Part shown: piece by piece, positions 1 to 8,829 of the stretch | Position numbering within the stretch: position 1 is the stretch's first letter | Layout of the letters: every line of letters begins with the position of its first letter | Source: Azoarcus sp. L1K30 | Lineage (GTDB): Bacteria; Pseudomonadota; Gammaproteobacteria; Burkholderiales; Rhodocyclaceae | NCBI RefSeq assembly: GCF_018122735.1 | Contig: NZ_JAGRRD010000001.1 | Coordinates: 4,833,486-4,897,485 of the forward strand | Reading direction: 5' to 3' | Length of the DNA: 64,000 nt | Notes under the pieces: model-generated | Told to the model about the DNA's origin: nothing | Database searches by the model: none | The model's input: only the letters and a program-made list of their open reading frames with translations | Position numbers and translations under genes: made by a program

Positions 1-255
1 GCCCGAGCGGCGGATATCGTTCTCGTTGGCGCGGGCGAGCGAACATACCGTTGAGTCCTTGATGACTTCCGCAATCGCGCGTACGGCTTCGAAGTCACCA
101 TTGGAGGCGGCGGCGAAGCCGGCCTCGATCACGTCGACCCGCATCCGCTCCAGCTGGCGCGCGATACGCAGTTTCTCGTCACGGGTCATCGACGCGCCCG
201 GACTCTGTTCGCCGTCGCGCAAGGTGGTATCGAAAATTATCAAGGCGTCTTTCAT
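1..255 (-). CDS. leuA: 2-isopropylmalate synthase, N-terminal part (cut by window edge)
   Basis: Only the first 85 codons are in the window. The product begins [20 protein letters not shown], the hallmark N-terminus of the DRE-TIM metallolyase family, followed by an '[14 protein letters not shown]' segment typical of bacterial LeuA. LeuA condenses acetyl-CoA with 2-oxoisovalerate, the first committed step of leucine synthesis, in the cytoplasm. Its substrate is made by the ilv enzymes encoded 14 kb away. The start at 255 is the only ATG in frame before the conserved core. Citramalate synthase and homocitrate synthase share this motif, but the segment after it fits LeuA best. Confidence 0.9.
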   Translation of the reverse strand, partial: MKDALIIFDTTLRDGEQSPGASMTRDEKLRIARQLERMRVDVIEAGFAAASNGDFEAVRAIAEVIKDSTVCSLARANENDIRRSG

Positions 256-491
256 GGTCGGCTCCAGCAAGAATGCGGTTTGCGTAAACGGCTCGGCTAC
301 CGGCACGGGGTGCGGGCAGCGGGGTGTGGCACGAAGGGAGGGGGTATGATTTTAGCGCGCGGGGCGCAGCAGTCGGGCGCACAGCAGTGCACCCGCCGGC
401 AGGAGGCGAAGCGACAAGGCGTGGAGGTCGCGTTCGGTATTCATGGCTGGCACTATAAATCAGCGCTTTGCGTCATGGCAAGCCGGGTCTG

Positions 492-513
492 CCCGGCGGC
501 GCGAGCCGCCGGG
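492..513. terminator. strong GC hairpin after the flavocytochrome gene
   Basis: CCCGGCGGC and GCCGCCGGG are separated by GCGA, a perfect 9-bp stem with a tetraloop. It lies about 26 bases past the stop of the minus-strand flavocytochrome gene. No U-run follows, so it may be a transcript-end or stability hairpin and not a classical intrinsic terminator. Confidence 0.35.
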
Positions 514-538
514 GGGCAGGTACCCGGGGTGAGGGTGA

Positions 539-1861
539 TCAGCGCATCTCGAAAGCTTCCTGATGGAAGCGCACGTCCCCCATCCCGAGCGTGGCCATGC
601 CTTCGCGCAGGGCATCGGCAAACGGGCGCGGACCGCAGAACCACAGTTCGGTGCGGCGGGTTGCTCTGTGATGTTGGTGCAGTTGATCGGCGGTCAGTGG
701 CGCGTCGCGGTCTGCACTGACGACATGCAGCTGAATGGATGGCAGCCTGGCGCACATGGCCTGCAGCCTGGGCACGAAGGGGTCGCTGTCGCTGCAGCGG
801 GTGCAGTAGTAGAGCGCGGCCTGCGGCGCCTTTGCCGGAGCGGCGAGCAGGGATTCGAGCCAGGCGAGGAAGGGGGTGATCCCGATGCCGCCCGCCACCC
901 AGATCTGCTGCGCCCTGGGGGATGCACGGCGATAATCGAAGCGGCCGTAGGGCCCTTCGACACTGACTGTCTGTCCTGGGCGGAGGCCGGTGCCCAGCTG
1001 ACGGGTATAGTCGCCCAGGGCCTTGATCTGGAATTCTATGCGACGGTCGCCCCGATCGGCGCAGGCAATGGTGAACGGGTGGGCGCCCTCGATGTCATCG
1101 AAGCTGACAAAGGCGAACTGGCCCGCGCGATGCCCCTGCCATTGCGGCGCCAGCAGGCATCGCACTTCGGTGACGCCCCCGCCGCAGTCCCGGACTGATT
1201 CGATGCTGCCGCTGACCCGGCGCTTGCGCCCGATCCGACCGGCGAGCGACATCATGCCGGCCGTCGATCCAGCGAGCATGAGCGCGGCACTCATCCATCC
1301 GACCGGCGCGGCCCACCAGGTCGCAGGCGCGAGGAAGACCGCATGGACGACCAGCATCAGGTACAGCACCGGCATTGCATGATGGGCGTAGCGCCAGATG
1401 TGATAGGGGAAGCGGCGCCATAAGGTGATTGCGAGCATGGCCAGCAGGGCGTAGATCGCCCATTCGCCGAGTTCCTCGCCGACATCCTGCATCATCGCGA
1501 GGAAGCCGCCGTTGCGATCGTTGAAGATCCGGCCTTCGCGCCCGAATACCGCCTTGAGAATGTCGTCCGACATCTCGATCAACCAGTGGGCTGCGGCGAA
1601 GGCCACGGCGAGGATGCCGGCCTGCTTGTGGAGGCGATAGACCTGATCCATGCCGCCCAGCGGCGCCTCGAGCCAGGTCGGGCGGGTGGCGAGCACCATG
1701 ATCAGGGACATCAGCGAGATGGACCACAGGCCGGTGAGGTAGAGGGCCTGTTGGCGCAGCATCCACGCCGTGGTGGCGCCAGCGGGTGCCGGTGTGGCGA
1801 TGAGTGCGCCGAGCCAGGCGAACGTCACGATGCTCAGGAAGGGGATCAGAATGCGTTTCAT
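539..1861 (-). CDS. ferric-reductase-like flavocytochrome b (heme b membrane domain plus FAD/NAD(P)H reductase domain)
   Basis: This 440-residue protein probably moves electrons from NAD(P)H through FAD and heme b across the inner membrane. Residues ~1-200 form a ferric-reductase-like transmembrane domain with several helices and paired histidines (HKQ near 75, AHW near 88, HIWRYAHH near 150-158, VVHAV near 170). Residues ~215-440 are a ferredoxin-NADP reductase fold: HPFTIA for FAD near 266, GGIGITPF for the nucleotide near 325, and CGPRPF near 415. The ATG at 1861 is preferred over one 18 codons upstream because the first helix begins directly after it. It is the last gene of an SHP/DHC cytochrome operon and may replace the cytochrome b usually found with those proteins. 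The substrate is unknown; iron reduction is only one option. Confidence 0.8.
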   Translation of the reverse strand: MKRILIPFLSIVTFAWLGALIATPAPAGATTAWMLRQQALYLTGLWSISLMSLIMVLATRPTWLEAPLGGMDQVYRLHKQAGILAVAFAAAHWLIEMSDDILKAVFGREGRIFNDRNGGFLAMMQDVGEELGEWAIYALLAMLAITLWRRFPYHIWRYAHHAMPVLYLMLVVHAVFLAPATWWAAPVGWMSAALMLAGSTAGMMSLAGRIGRKRRVSGSIESVRDCGGGVTEVRCLLAPQWQGHRAGQFAFVSFDDIEGAHPFTIACADRGDRRIEFQIKALGDYTRQLGTGLRPGQTVSVEGPYGRFDYRRASPRAQQIWVAGGIGITPFLAWLESLLAAPAKAPQAALYYCTRCSDSDPFVPRLQAMCARLPSIQLHVVSADRDAPLTADQLHQHHRATRRTELWFCGPRPFADALREGMATLGMGDVRFHQEAFEMR

Positions 1862-1929
1862 GGCAGTTCCCGGTTGGTCGGCGAAGCCCGCAGCCGGCAA
1901 TGGCGGCTGCGGCACGATACGACCTCGCG

Positions 1930-2424
1930 TCAGTCGTCGTCGAAATACCCCTGGGCGGCGCCGTCATGGCACGCGGCGCAGTTCGCTTTGGTCTTGACCT
2001 TTGGATCGTTCCACTCCGCCTTGCTGATCTCCCTGTGCTCGCGTTTCCAGCGCGGCAGCTCGGTAATGCGTTGCGGTGCCGCACCCGGTGCGATATCGCG
2101 CAGCAGTTTGCCACTGAAGCGCAGGCCGCTGCTGTCACCGGCATTGGACGTCAGGTAGCGGGTGATGAGGTCGGCGGTCGCCGCGTCGACGCTGGCGTCA
2201 TCGCCGAAATGCCGATCGAGTTCGCCCATCATTTTCTTCCACGATGCCGCCGGCAGCATCGACGGCGGGAAAGCCATATGACAACTGCCGCACTCTTCGG
2301 CAGTCGTCTTGTCCGTCACGGGCGGATAGTAGTGTCCGCCGTCGGCGATTGCGCCAGCCAGCGTAAAGGCGCTGACGCCGAGAATCAGCACTGCGGACAC
2401 GAGCGGGCGGATCGGATGGTTCAT
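1930..2424 (-). CDS. periplasmic diheme cytochrome c (DHC family)
   Basis: The 164-residue protein has an N-terminal signal/anchor (residues ~5-27) and two heme c sites, CGSCH at 45-49 and CAACH at 149-153, matching the diheme cytochrome c (DHC) family. In other proteobacteria DHC is the redox partner of the SHP cytochrome. Here the SHP gene lies 15 bases upstream and a membrane flavocytochrome gene lies downstream, so a chain flavocytochrome-DHC-SHP is likely. A GAGGAG ribosome site precedes the ATG at 2424. Confidence 0.85.
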   Translation of the reverse strand: MNHPIRPLVSAVLILGVSAFTLAGAIADGGHYYPPVTDKTTAEECGSCHMAFPPSMLPAASWKKMMGELDRHFGDDASVDAATADLITRYLTSNAGDSSGLRFSGKLLRDIAPGAAPQRITELPRWKREHREISKAEWNDPKVKTKANCAACHDGAAQGYFDDD

Positions 2425-2439
2425 GGTGTACTCCTCGTG

Positions 2440-2859
2440 TTACTGGCTGATCATCCAGGTGATCCAGTCACCCTTTTCGGTCGCTGTGCATTCGCGGCCG
2501 AGGACTTCCCTGCAGTTGCGCTTGAACCACTTTTCGACTTTCGCCGGCTCCGTATAGCGGCTTGGGCTGACCGAAACGGCGACCGGGTCGATGGCCTTTC
2601 CGGTCAGGGTCCGACCGGACTGACGCGGGTTGTCGGCATGACAGGATGTGCAGGAGGGGGTATCGGGTTTGCCGCCGGCATGACGGTCGCGGTAGAGCTT
2701 TTCACCGCGCGCGGCGGAGAAGGTGGTGAATGCGGCATCGGCGGCGCGTGCAGCGTCGGCATATCCGGCGAGCAGATCCTCACGCGGCCCCGCAGATGCG
2801 GTGAAAGGCAGGAGCAGCGAAAACAGTGCGACAAACGGGGTGAGTCGGTGGCCGGGCAT
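2440..2859 (-). CDS. SHP-type monoheme cytochrome c (DUF1924)
   Basis: The 139-residue precursor has a signal peptide (residues ~1-23, cut after TASA). It carries one heme site, CTSCH at 70-74. The C-terminal KWFKRNC...LGREC segment matches the sphaeroides heme protein (SHP) family, in which an asparagine (probably N115 here) is a displaceable axial ligand and the two cysteines (116 and 124) form a disulfide. Known SHPs bind oxygen and small nitrogenous ligands; the biological role is unsettled. The ATG at 2859 has GAGGTC upstream and starts the signal peptide; an ATG 13 codons earlier lacks this. First gene of the shp-dhc-flavocytochrome operon, divergent from a PepSY-two-component operon. 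Confidence 0.82.
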   Translation of the reverse strand: MPGHRLTPFVALFSLLLPFTASAGPREDLLAGYADAARAADAAFTTFSAARGEKLYRDRHAGGKPDTPSCTSCHADNPRQSGRTLTGKAIDPVAVSVSPSRYTEPAKVEKWFKRNCREVLGRECTATEKGDWITWMISQ

Positions 2860-3035
2860 GTCTGACCTCGCGGGGACGATGAAGGATGGCGCCATCATGC
2901 GTTGAGCCGGCTGAATGCAGTCTGAAGCGGGTGTTCATCGCGGATTCAGCTTTAAGGCGGTATAAGGAGGAAACCGCCGCCCGCAGCCGACCGCGCGGCG
3001 CGCGCTCGACGCCCCGGCCAAGGAGACGCCTGCCC

Positions 3036-3395
3036 ATGCTGCCTTATCTGCTTCGACTGCCCGTGTTGTCACTTGTCCTGGCGGCAGTGCTCGCCGTGCC
3101 CGCCCGGCCGCTGTGGGCCGACGACGGGCATGATCACGATCGCGCCCGTCGCGCACTCGAGGCCGGCGAGGTCATGCCCCTGCGCGGTATCATCGAACGG
3201 GTGGAGCGGGAGCAGGCGGGGCAGATCATCGAAATCGAACTCGAACAGGATGACGGGCGCTGGCAGTACGAGCTCAAGCTGCTGCGCAATGATGGAAACA
3301 TGCTGCGGGTGAAGGTGGACGCCCGCGATGGAAGGGTACTGTCGGTGCGCGGGCGCCGCGGGAGTGCCCCGCACGGAACGGAAGGAGCGCGCTGA
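3036..3395 (+). CDS. secreted PepSY-domain protein
   Basis: This 119-residue protein has a cleavable signal peptide (residues ~1-27, ending in PLWA). A histidine/aspartate stretch (DDGHDHD) follows, then one PepSY domain rich in E and D (about 40-105). PepSY proteins are small periplasmic modules that often sit beside sensor kinases; a role in tuning the kinase or binding metal or heme is plausible but not shown. It starts at the ATG after AAGGAGACG. The stop shares one base with the ATG of the response regulator gene, so the three genes 3036-5430 form one operon, divergent from the shp-dhc operon. A second PepSY/two-component set lies at 7525-10391. Confidence 0.8.
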   Translation: MLPYLLRLPVLSLVLAAVLAVPARPLWADDGHDHDRARRALEAGEVMPLRGIIERVEREQAGQIIEIELEQDDGRWQYELKLLRNDGNMLRVKVDARDGRVLSVRGRRGSAPHGTEGAR

Positions 3396-4057
3396 TGCGC
3401 ATTCTCGTGGTCGAAGATGAGCCCACGCTGGCACAGCAACTCCGGCAGGCACTCGGCGCTGCCGGCTATGCCGTGGTCGCGGCGGACAATGGAGAGGACG
3501 CCCACTTTCTCGGATCGGTCGAGGCCTTCGATGCTGTCGTGCTCGACCTGGGCTTGCCGCGCATGGACGGGATCACCGTGCTCGGCAAGTGGCGCGCCGC
3601 GAAGATCGCGGTGCCGGTGCTGATCCTGACCGCGCGCGATGGCTGGCACGAGAAAGTTGCCGGCATCGACGCCGGTGCCGACGATTACCTCACCAAGCCC
3701 TTCCACATGGAAGAACTGCTGGCGCGGGTCAGGGCGCTGATCCGGCGCGCAGGCGGACATGCGAGCGCCACGCTGACCTGCGGCGCACTGGCGCTCGATA
3801 CCCGGGCCGGACGCGTCAGCCTGAACGGGCAACCCGTGATCCTGACCAGTCACGAGTTTCGCGTGCTGTCCTACCTGATGCATCACCAGGGCGAAGTGGT
3901 GTCGCGCACCGATCTCAACGAGCATATCTACGAGCAGGATTTCGATCGCGACTCGAATACCATCGAAGTTTTCATCGGCCGGTTGCGCAAGAAGCTGCCG
4001 CCCGGTGCGATCGAAACCGTACGCGGCCTTGGCTACCGCCTGGTGGCCGTGCAATGA
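3395..4057 (+). CDS. OmpR-family response regulator
   Basis: This 220-residue cytoplasmic transcription factor has an N-terminal receiver domain with acidic EDE near 7-9, phosphoacceptor D51 (VVLDLGLPRMDG) and the switch lysine in YLTKPF. The C-terminal winged-helix domain (about 125-218) ends in ETVRGLGYRLV, typical of the QseB/PhoP group. Its ATG overlaps the PepSY stop by one base, and its stop overlaps the kinase start as ATGA. It probably controls its own operon and the divergent shp-dhc-flavocytochrome operon across the 176-base intergenic region. Confidence 0.9.
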   Translation: MRILVVEDEPTLAQQLRQALGAAGYAVVAADNGEDAHFLGSVEAFDAVVLDLGLPRMDGITVLGKWRAAKIAVPVLILTARDGWHEKVAGIDAGADDYLTKPFHMEELLARVRALIRRAGGHASATLTCGALALDTRAGRVSLNGQPVILTSHEFRVLSYLMHHQGEVVSRTDLNEHIYEQDFDRDSNTIEVFIGRLRKKLPPGAIETVRGLGYRLVAVQ

Positions 4058-5430
4058 AGCTGGCGCGGCCCGGACTGCTGGCGGCGGGTTCGCTGCGCTT
4101 TCGCCTGCTTGCGGGCAGCCTGCTGTGGATCTTCGTCACCCTCACGGTGTCGGGGGTGTTTCTGGCAGACCTGTTTCGCGAGCATGTGTCGGCCCGTCTG
4201 GAAGCCGAGTTGCGGATGCACCTCGACCAGCTTGCGGCCAGCGTGGACATCGGTGAAGCGCACCGCGCCCGGCTGCTGTCGGAGCTGAGCGATCCGAGAT
4301 TGCGCAAACCCTATTCCGGTCTGTACTGGCAGGTCGATGGCCCGGGGGAGCAGGGCGTCGGCCTGTTGCGCTCGCGCTCGCTGTGGGACACCGCCTTGGC
4401 GGTACCACCGGATCGGCCGGACGACGGTCAGGTCCATGTCCACCGCATTGGCGGGCCTGATGGCGCCGTGTTGGTGATGATGGAGCGGCTCGTGCGTCCG
4501 GTGGATCACCCGGATCTGCCGCTGCGACTGATCGTTGCTGCCGATCAGCAGACGACGCTCGGACCGGTACGTGAATTCATCGGCATCCTCGCGCTCGCAC
4601 TGTGCATTCTGGCCGCCGGCCTGGTCGCAGTGGTGTTCATCCAGGTCTGGGCGGGGCTGGCACCCCTCAGGCGTTTACGCGATGGCCTGGCTTCGGTGCG
4701 TGACGGTCGCAGCGCTGCGCTCGAGGGACGATTTCCATCCGAGGTCCGGCCATTGGTCGATGAATTCAATGCAGTGCTGCGTCGCGATGCTGAAGTTGTC
4801 ATGCGCGCGCGCACGCAGGCGGGCAATCTCGCCCACGCAGTAAAGACCCCGCTTGCCATCCTGGCCAATGCGGCCGCGCAGGATGACAGTCCGCTGGCTG
4901 GCCTCGTCGTGGAGCAGGTGGCCACTGCTCGCCGCCAGGTCGATTACCACCTGGCGCGGGCACGCGCGGCTGCCGCAGTGCAGGTGCCCGGTGTGCGCAC
5001 GCCCCTGCGTCCGGCGCTCGAGGCCCTGCTGCGCGTGATGGACCGTCTGCATCCGGAAAAACGGTTGGCGATCGACTGGCAGGAGCCAGGCAGCCAAGCG
5101 GTGTTTCGTGGAGAGGAGCAGGACTTGCAGGAGATGCTCGGCAATCTGCTGGACAATGCCTGTAAGTGGGCGAAATCACGGGTTGATGTGAGCGTGTCGC
5201 TGCGAGACCAGACGCTGCTCGTCACGATCGACGATGATGGACCCGGTCTGGCGCCCGAGGCGAGGGAGGCGGTTTTCGCACGCGGCATTCGTGCCGATGA
5301 AGAGGTGCCGGGCTCCGGGCTGGGGCTGGCAATCGTGAATGACCTGGCCCGCCTCTATGGGGGAGAAGTGAGCCTCGACGTATCGCCACGGGGCGGGTTG
5401 CACGTCACGCTCAGTCTGCCAGCCGCTTGA
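4054..5430 (+). CDS. membrane sensor histidine kinase
   Basis: This 458-residue kinase pairs with the upstream regulator. Two membrane helices (about 18-40 and 177-200) flank a ~135-residue periplasmic sensor region. Next come a HAMP-like linker, a dimerisation/phosphotransfer helix with H261 (NLAHAVKTPLA), and an ATPase domain with N box LLDNACKWA, DDGPGLAPEA and SGLGLAIVND. The start at 4054 (ATGA overlap) is preferred over any further upstream, which would run through the regulator gene in another frame. The small separate periplasmic PepSY protein of the operon may be its sensing partner; the signal is unknown. Confidence 0.88.
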   Translation: MKLARPGLLAAGSLRFRLLAGSLLWIFVTLTVSGVFLADLFREHVSARLEAELRMHLDQLAASVDIGEAHRARLLSELSDPRLRKPYSGLYWQVDGPGEQGVGLLRSRSLWDTALAVPPDRPDDGQVHVHRIGGPDGAVLVMMERLVRPVDHPDLPLRLIVAADQQTTLGPVREFIGILALALCILAAGLVAVVFIQVWAGLAPLRRLRDGLASVRDGRSAALEGRFPSEVRPLVDEFNAVLRRDAEVVMRARTQAGNLAHAVKTPLAILANAAAQDDSPLAGLVVEQVATARRQVDYHLARARAAAAVQVPGVRTPLRPALEALLRVMDRLHPEKRLAIDWQEPGSQAVFRGEEQDLQEMLGNLLDNACKWAKSRVDVSVSLRDQTLLVTIDDDGPGLAPEAREAVFARGIRADEEVPGSGLGLAIVNDLARLYGGEVSLDVSPRGGLHVTLSLPAA

Positions 5431-5439
5431 TCCGCTCGG

Positions 5440-5460
5440 GCGGGCCTGTCAAAGGCCCGC
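5440..5460. terminator. hairpin between convergent genes
   Basis: GCGGGCCT and AGGCCCGC form an 8-bp stem with loop GTCAA, ten bases after the kinase stop and between convergent genes (kinase and pssA). No T-run is present on either side, so it is only a candidate bidirectional terminator. Confidence 0.35.
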
Positions 5461-5594
5461 AATCCTTGCAGCTGGCACGCTCAGGATGAACCCGAGCTGG
5501 AGAAACCGCCCCACCCAGCGGTGCCATGCCCGGGCCCGCAGCAGATGCGCCTGTCGTCCGGCAGTGACATGTGCGCACGGTGGTGGCGGGAAAA

Positions 5595-6404
5595 TCAGGC
5601 TTGCGGCGAATCCGAAGGCGGCACGTCCCGTTCGGCTTCTGCTGCGCGTGCGTTGGCACGGAGCCGGCGGTTTCGCCAGCGGATCGCGTACATCACGTAG
5701 CCCGACAGAGCATAGACCACGAACAGGCCGAACAATACGCCCGGCGGGTAGCTGGAAATCAGCGCAAATGCCATCACCAGCGCGATCAGCACAATAAAGG
5801 GCACGCTCTTGCGCAAGTTGATGCTCTTGCCGCTCCAGAACAGCACATTGCTCACCATGGAAATGCCGGCGAACATGGTAAGAATGCAGGCATACCAGCG
5901 CACGTCGGTCCCGGCCAGACCGTGATCGATTACCACCCACACGAGGCCGGCCACCAGCGCGGCCGCGGCCGGGCTGGGCAGGCCCTGGAAGTAGCGTTTG
6001 TCGACGACTTCGATGTTGGTATTGAAGCGTGCCAGGCGCAACGCGGCGCCGGCGCAATAGATGAAGGCGGCAATCCAGCCGAGTTTGCCCATGTCCTTGA
6101 GTGCCCACTCATAGACCACCAGCGCGGGCGCAGCACCGAAGGAAACCATGTCGGAGAGCGAGTCGTACTCGGCGCCGAATTCGCTCTGGGTATGCGTCAG
6201 GCGGGCGATGCGACCGTCCAGCCCGTCGAGCACCATGGCAATGAAGATGGCGACTGCGGCAACTTCGAAACGCTGGTTCATTGCCTGCACGATGGCAAAG
6301 AAACCCGCAAACAGTGCGGCAGTGGTGAACAGGTTGGGCAGGATGTAGATGCCGCGGCGGCGCTTCTCGGGGGTGATCAGAGGCATGCGGTCTGTGTGGT
6401 CCAC
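5595..6404 (-). CDS. pssA: CDP-diacylglycerol--serine O-phosphatidyltransferase
   Basis: This 269-residue integral membrane enzyme makes phosphatidylserine from CDP-diacylglycerol and serine, the precursor of phosphatidylethanolamine. The CDP-alcohol phosphotransferase signature is complete: D60, D63 and G64 (VLDGLDGRIAR), then G77, D81 and D85 (EFGAEYDSLSD). About eight hydrophobic helices follow the motif, as in the Gram-positive/betaproteobacterial PssA type. The start is GTG 6404 or ATG 6386 (MPLITPEK); neither has a strong ribosome site. In related genomes pssA often sits near ilvC and psd; here it is flanked by signalling and transport genes. Confidence 0.9.
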   Translation of the reverse strand: MDHTDRMPLITPEKRRRGIYILPNLFTTAALFAGFFAIVQAMNQRFEVAAVAIFIAMVLDGLDGRIARLTHTQSEFGAEYDSLSDMVSFGAAPALVVYEWALKDMGKLGWIAAFIYCAGAALRLARFNTNIEVVDKRYFQGLPSPAAAALVAGLVWVVIDHGLAGTDVRWYACILTMFAGISMVSNVLFWSGKSINLRKSVPFIVLIALVMAFALISSYPPGVLFGLFVVYALSGYVMYAIRWRNRRLRANARAAEAERDVPPSDSPQA

Positions 6405-6610
6405 GTGTAAAGCCGACTTGAGAGAATGCCAGATTCTAGCCTATCGGGCACGTTTCGCTCGGCAGATGGGTGATTTGTCATCCGCCCGCCGGCAGGTGGA
6501 CGGGCGCATTCGAGCGCCTGGCAGGCATGACACCTGCGCTCGGGGGCTGCATTTGTATTTACTGTTCACCACCAATTCACATTCGACATGTTAGAAAGCC
6601 GATTTCCCTC

Positions 6611-7555
6611 ATGCGATTGCGGATTTATTCGATGCATCTGTCAGACAACATGGAAGCACGTCACTATTTCTGGCTGTCCACTGCCGCCGCCGTCCTCACC
6701 ATCGTGCTCAAGACGCTTGCGTGGTGGACCACCGGCTCCATCGGCCTGCTGTCGGATGCGATGGAGTCCTTCGTCAATCTGGCGGGGGCGAGTTTTGCAC
6801 TGTGGATGATCACCATCGCAAAATGTCCGCCGGATGACGATCATCCGCTCGGGCACGGCAAGGCCGAGTATTTCTCCGCCGGCTTCGAGGGCGTGCTGAT
6901 CTTCGGTGCTGCAGGCGCAATCATCTGGTCGGCGGTGGCGCGCCTGTTCGCGCCGATGCCGCTCGAGTCGGTGGGGGTCGGCCTCGCATTCTCCGTCGGC
7001 AGCAGCCTGATCAACCTCGGCGTGGCAGTGTCCTTGGGCCGCGCCGCGGTGCGCTTGCGCTCGATCGCGCTCGAGGGCAGCTCCAAGCATCTGATGACGG
7101 ATGTGTGGACCTCGGCCGGTGTGGTCGTCGGGCTGACGCTGGCGAGTCTGACCGGGTGGTTGTGGCTCGATGCCGTGGTCGCGATTCTGGTCGGCCTGCA
7201 TATTCTGAGCGAGGGCTGGGGGCTGATTCGCAGTTCTGCGCATGGTCTGATGGATGCGGCCTTGCCGGGCGAGGTGCTCGAGACCATCGAGACCGTGCTG
7301 CGGCGTTTTGCCGACAGGGGGGTCGAGTATGCCGATTTGCGCACCCGTCGCGCCGGGGCCGAGAGTTTCGTGTATGTGGATGTGCTGGTGCCGCGCGACT
7401 GGAACATCGTGCGCACGCACGACACGCTCGACGAGATCGAGCAGGCCATCCGCCAGGCCGTGCCCGGTGCCCATGTCTTTACGCATCCCGAGCCGCGCAG
7501 GTTGGACCCTGCAGCGGCTGTTGATCACACTGGAGGCGTGGCGGCGCTGCCGTGA
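6611..7555 (+). CDS. cation diffusion facilitator (Zn/Fe/Co/Ni efflux) transporter
   Basis: CDF-family inner-membrane antiporter of about 314 residues that exports divalent metal ions. It has six predicted helices. The metal-site motifs SDAMESFVN (helix 2) and HLMTDVWTS (helix 5) and the loop DDDHPLGHGKAEY are visible, with a C-terminal cytoplasmic dimer domain (from ~215). Metal specificity is not readable. Start codons ATG 6611, 6632 and 6650 are all possible because none has a good ribosome site; 6611 is taken. Its 3' end overlaps the 3' end of the convergent kinase gene by 31 bases. Confidence 0.85.
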   Translation: MRLRIYSMHLSDNMEARHYFWLSTAAAVLTIVLKTLAWWTTGSIGLLSDAMESFVNLAGASFALWMITIAKCPPDDDHPLGHGKAEYFSAGFEGVLIFGAAGAIIWSAVARLFAPMPLESVGVGLAFSVGSSLINLGVAVSLGRAAVRLRSIALEGSSKHLMTDVWTSAGVVVGLTLASLTGWLWLDAVVAILVGLHILSEGWGLIRSSAHGLMDAALPGEVLETIETVLRRFADRGVEYADLRTRRAGAESFVYVDVLVPRDWNIVRTHDTLDEIEQAIRQAVPGAHVFTHPEPRRLDPAAAVDHTGGVAALP

Positions 7556-8829
7556 GGCAGTCGCAGTTCAATCGTGCATCCAGTCGGCTCGTCGCAGATC
7601 GTCAACGAGCCGCCATGGGCGCGTGCGACCAGGTCCGCAAGCATCAGACCGAGGCCGGTGCGCTCTGAATACGCCTGGGCAGCGATGGCCTGTTGCAGCA
7701 TCTCCCGCTTTGGGCGGGGGATGCCGCTGCCGTTGTCGCTGACCCGGATCACAATGCCGTTTTCCTCGCGCACGGCGATGTGTGCGCTGCTGGCGTGATG
7801 GCGCGCGGAATTGTCGAGGAGATTCATCAGCGCAGCGGCGATGAGATCGGCATCGGCGCGAATGCAGTCGATGCCGCCGACGGTCGTGCTCAGGCCGTCG
7901 AAGGTCAGGTGGGCGACGAGGTCGCGCATGAGAAACGCATGGATGTCGGGCTCGGCACCGCTGCGAAAGAGGGCCAGCAGCGCGGTAACGACGCGTTGTA
8001 GACGATTGGCAGCGGCGCGCGTGCGCAGCAGGCGCGGCCTGAGGTCGGCGGGGCTTTCACGCAAGGCGACGGCCAGCTGCGCATCGAGTCCCGCGAGCGG
8101 GGTTCGCAGGGCGTGGGCGGCATGGGCCGAGAAGGCCCGCTCGTTGGCGATGCGTTGAAGCAGCCGGGCACTGAGTTCGGTGATGGCGTGATGCATCGGC
8201 TCGAGTTCGGCACGCGTGACCGGGGGCAGCGCAGTGCCCGGGTCGAGCGGATCGAACCGGCGCACCGCATCTGACAGCTGCGCCACTGGCAGCAGTTCGC
8301 GCTTGAGTCGCCAGCGCAGCCACAGCACGCATGCCAAACCGATGCCGAGCGCGAACTGCGCAGTGTACTTCGCTGCCTCGAAGCCGACTTCGCGACGTTC
8401 TTCGGCGTCCTGCGCCACATGCAGGACCAGGGCATCGGCGCCGGGCATTTCCATGGTCACCACCCGCCATGCGTCGCCCGCATCGGCGAAGCCGGGTGTC
8501 CGACGCTCGAGCAGCGGGCGTTCGGGTGCGTCGTGAGAGCGCAGGATCGTCCTGCCGCGGACATCCACCACCTGCCAGATCAGGTGCTCGACATGCGGCG
8601 GTGCCGGCATCGTTGACGCCTGTCCGTCCTCCCGGGCAGGGTGCGACAGTTGATGCGACAACAGGCCGAAGATGATCTGCGCCGACTCCTCCAGCGTACT
8701 GTCCTGCAGCTCGGCGATTTCGTGACGAACGACGGTCCAGACCGCGGCAGTGACAGCGATGCTCCAGACCAGTGCGATGAGGACCACGCTGGTGGACAGG
8801 CGGCTGCGAATCGATGGCGGGCGCTTCAT
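7525..8829 (-). CDS. sensor histidine kinase (QseC-like architecture)
   Basis: This 434-residue kinase has two helices (about 13-34 and 155-172) around a periplasmic domain of ~120 residues, then a HAMP-like segment. H239 is the phosphoacceptor (AHALRTPLAG). The ATPase domain has NLLDNSARHH, SDNGSGIP and RTGLGLMLAD. It overlaps the upstream response regulator gene by four bases, so they are co-transcribed and translationally coupled. Gene order PepSY - cytochrome b561 - regulator - kinase (10391 down to 7525) suggests a signal connected with redox state or heme. The 3' end overlaps the convergent CDF gene. Confidence 0.87.
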   Translation of the reverse strand: MKRPPSIRSRLSTSVVLIALVWSIAVTAAVWTVVRHEIAELQDSTLEESAQIIFGLLSHQLSHPAREDGQASTMPAPPHVEHLIWQVVDVRGRTILRSHDAPERPLLERRTPGFADAGDAWRVVTMEMPGADALVLHVAQDAEERREVGFEAAKYTAQFALGIGLACVLWLRWRLKRELLPVAQLSDAVRRFDPLDPGTALPPVTRAELEPMHHAITELSARLLQRIANERAFSAHAAHALRTPLAGLDAQLAVALRESPADLRPRLLRTRAAANRLQRVVTALLALFRSGAEPDIHAFLMRDLVAHLTFDGLSTTVGGIDCIRADADLIAAALMNLLDNSARHHASSAHIAVREENGIVIRVSDNGSGIPRPKREMLQQAIAAQAYSERTGLGLMLADLVARAHGGSLTICDEPTGCTIELRLPHGSAATPPV

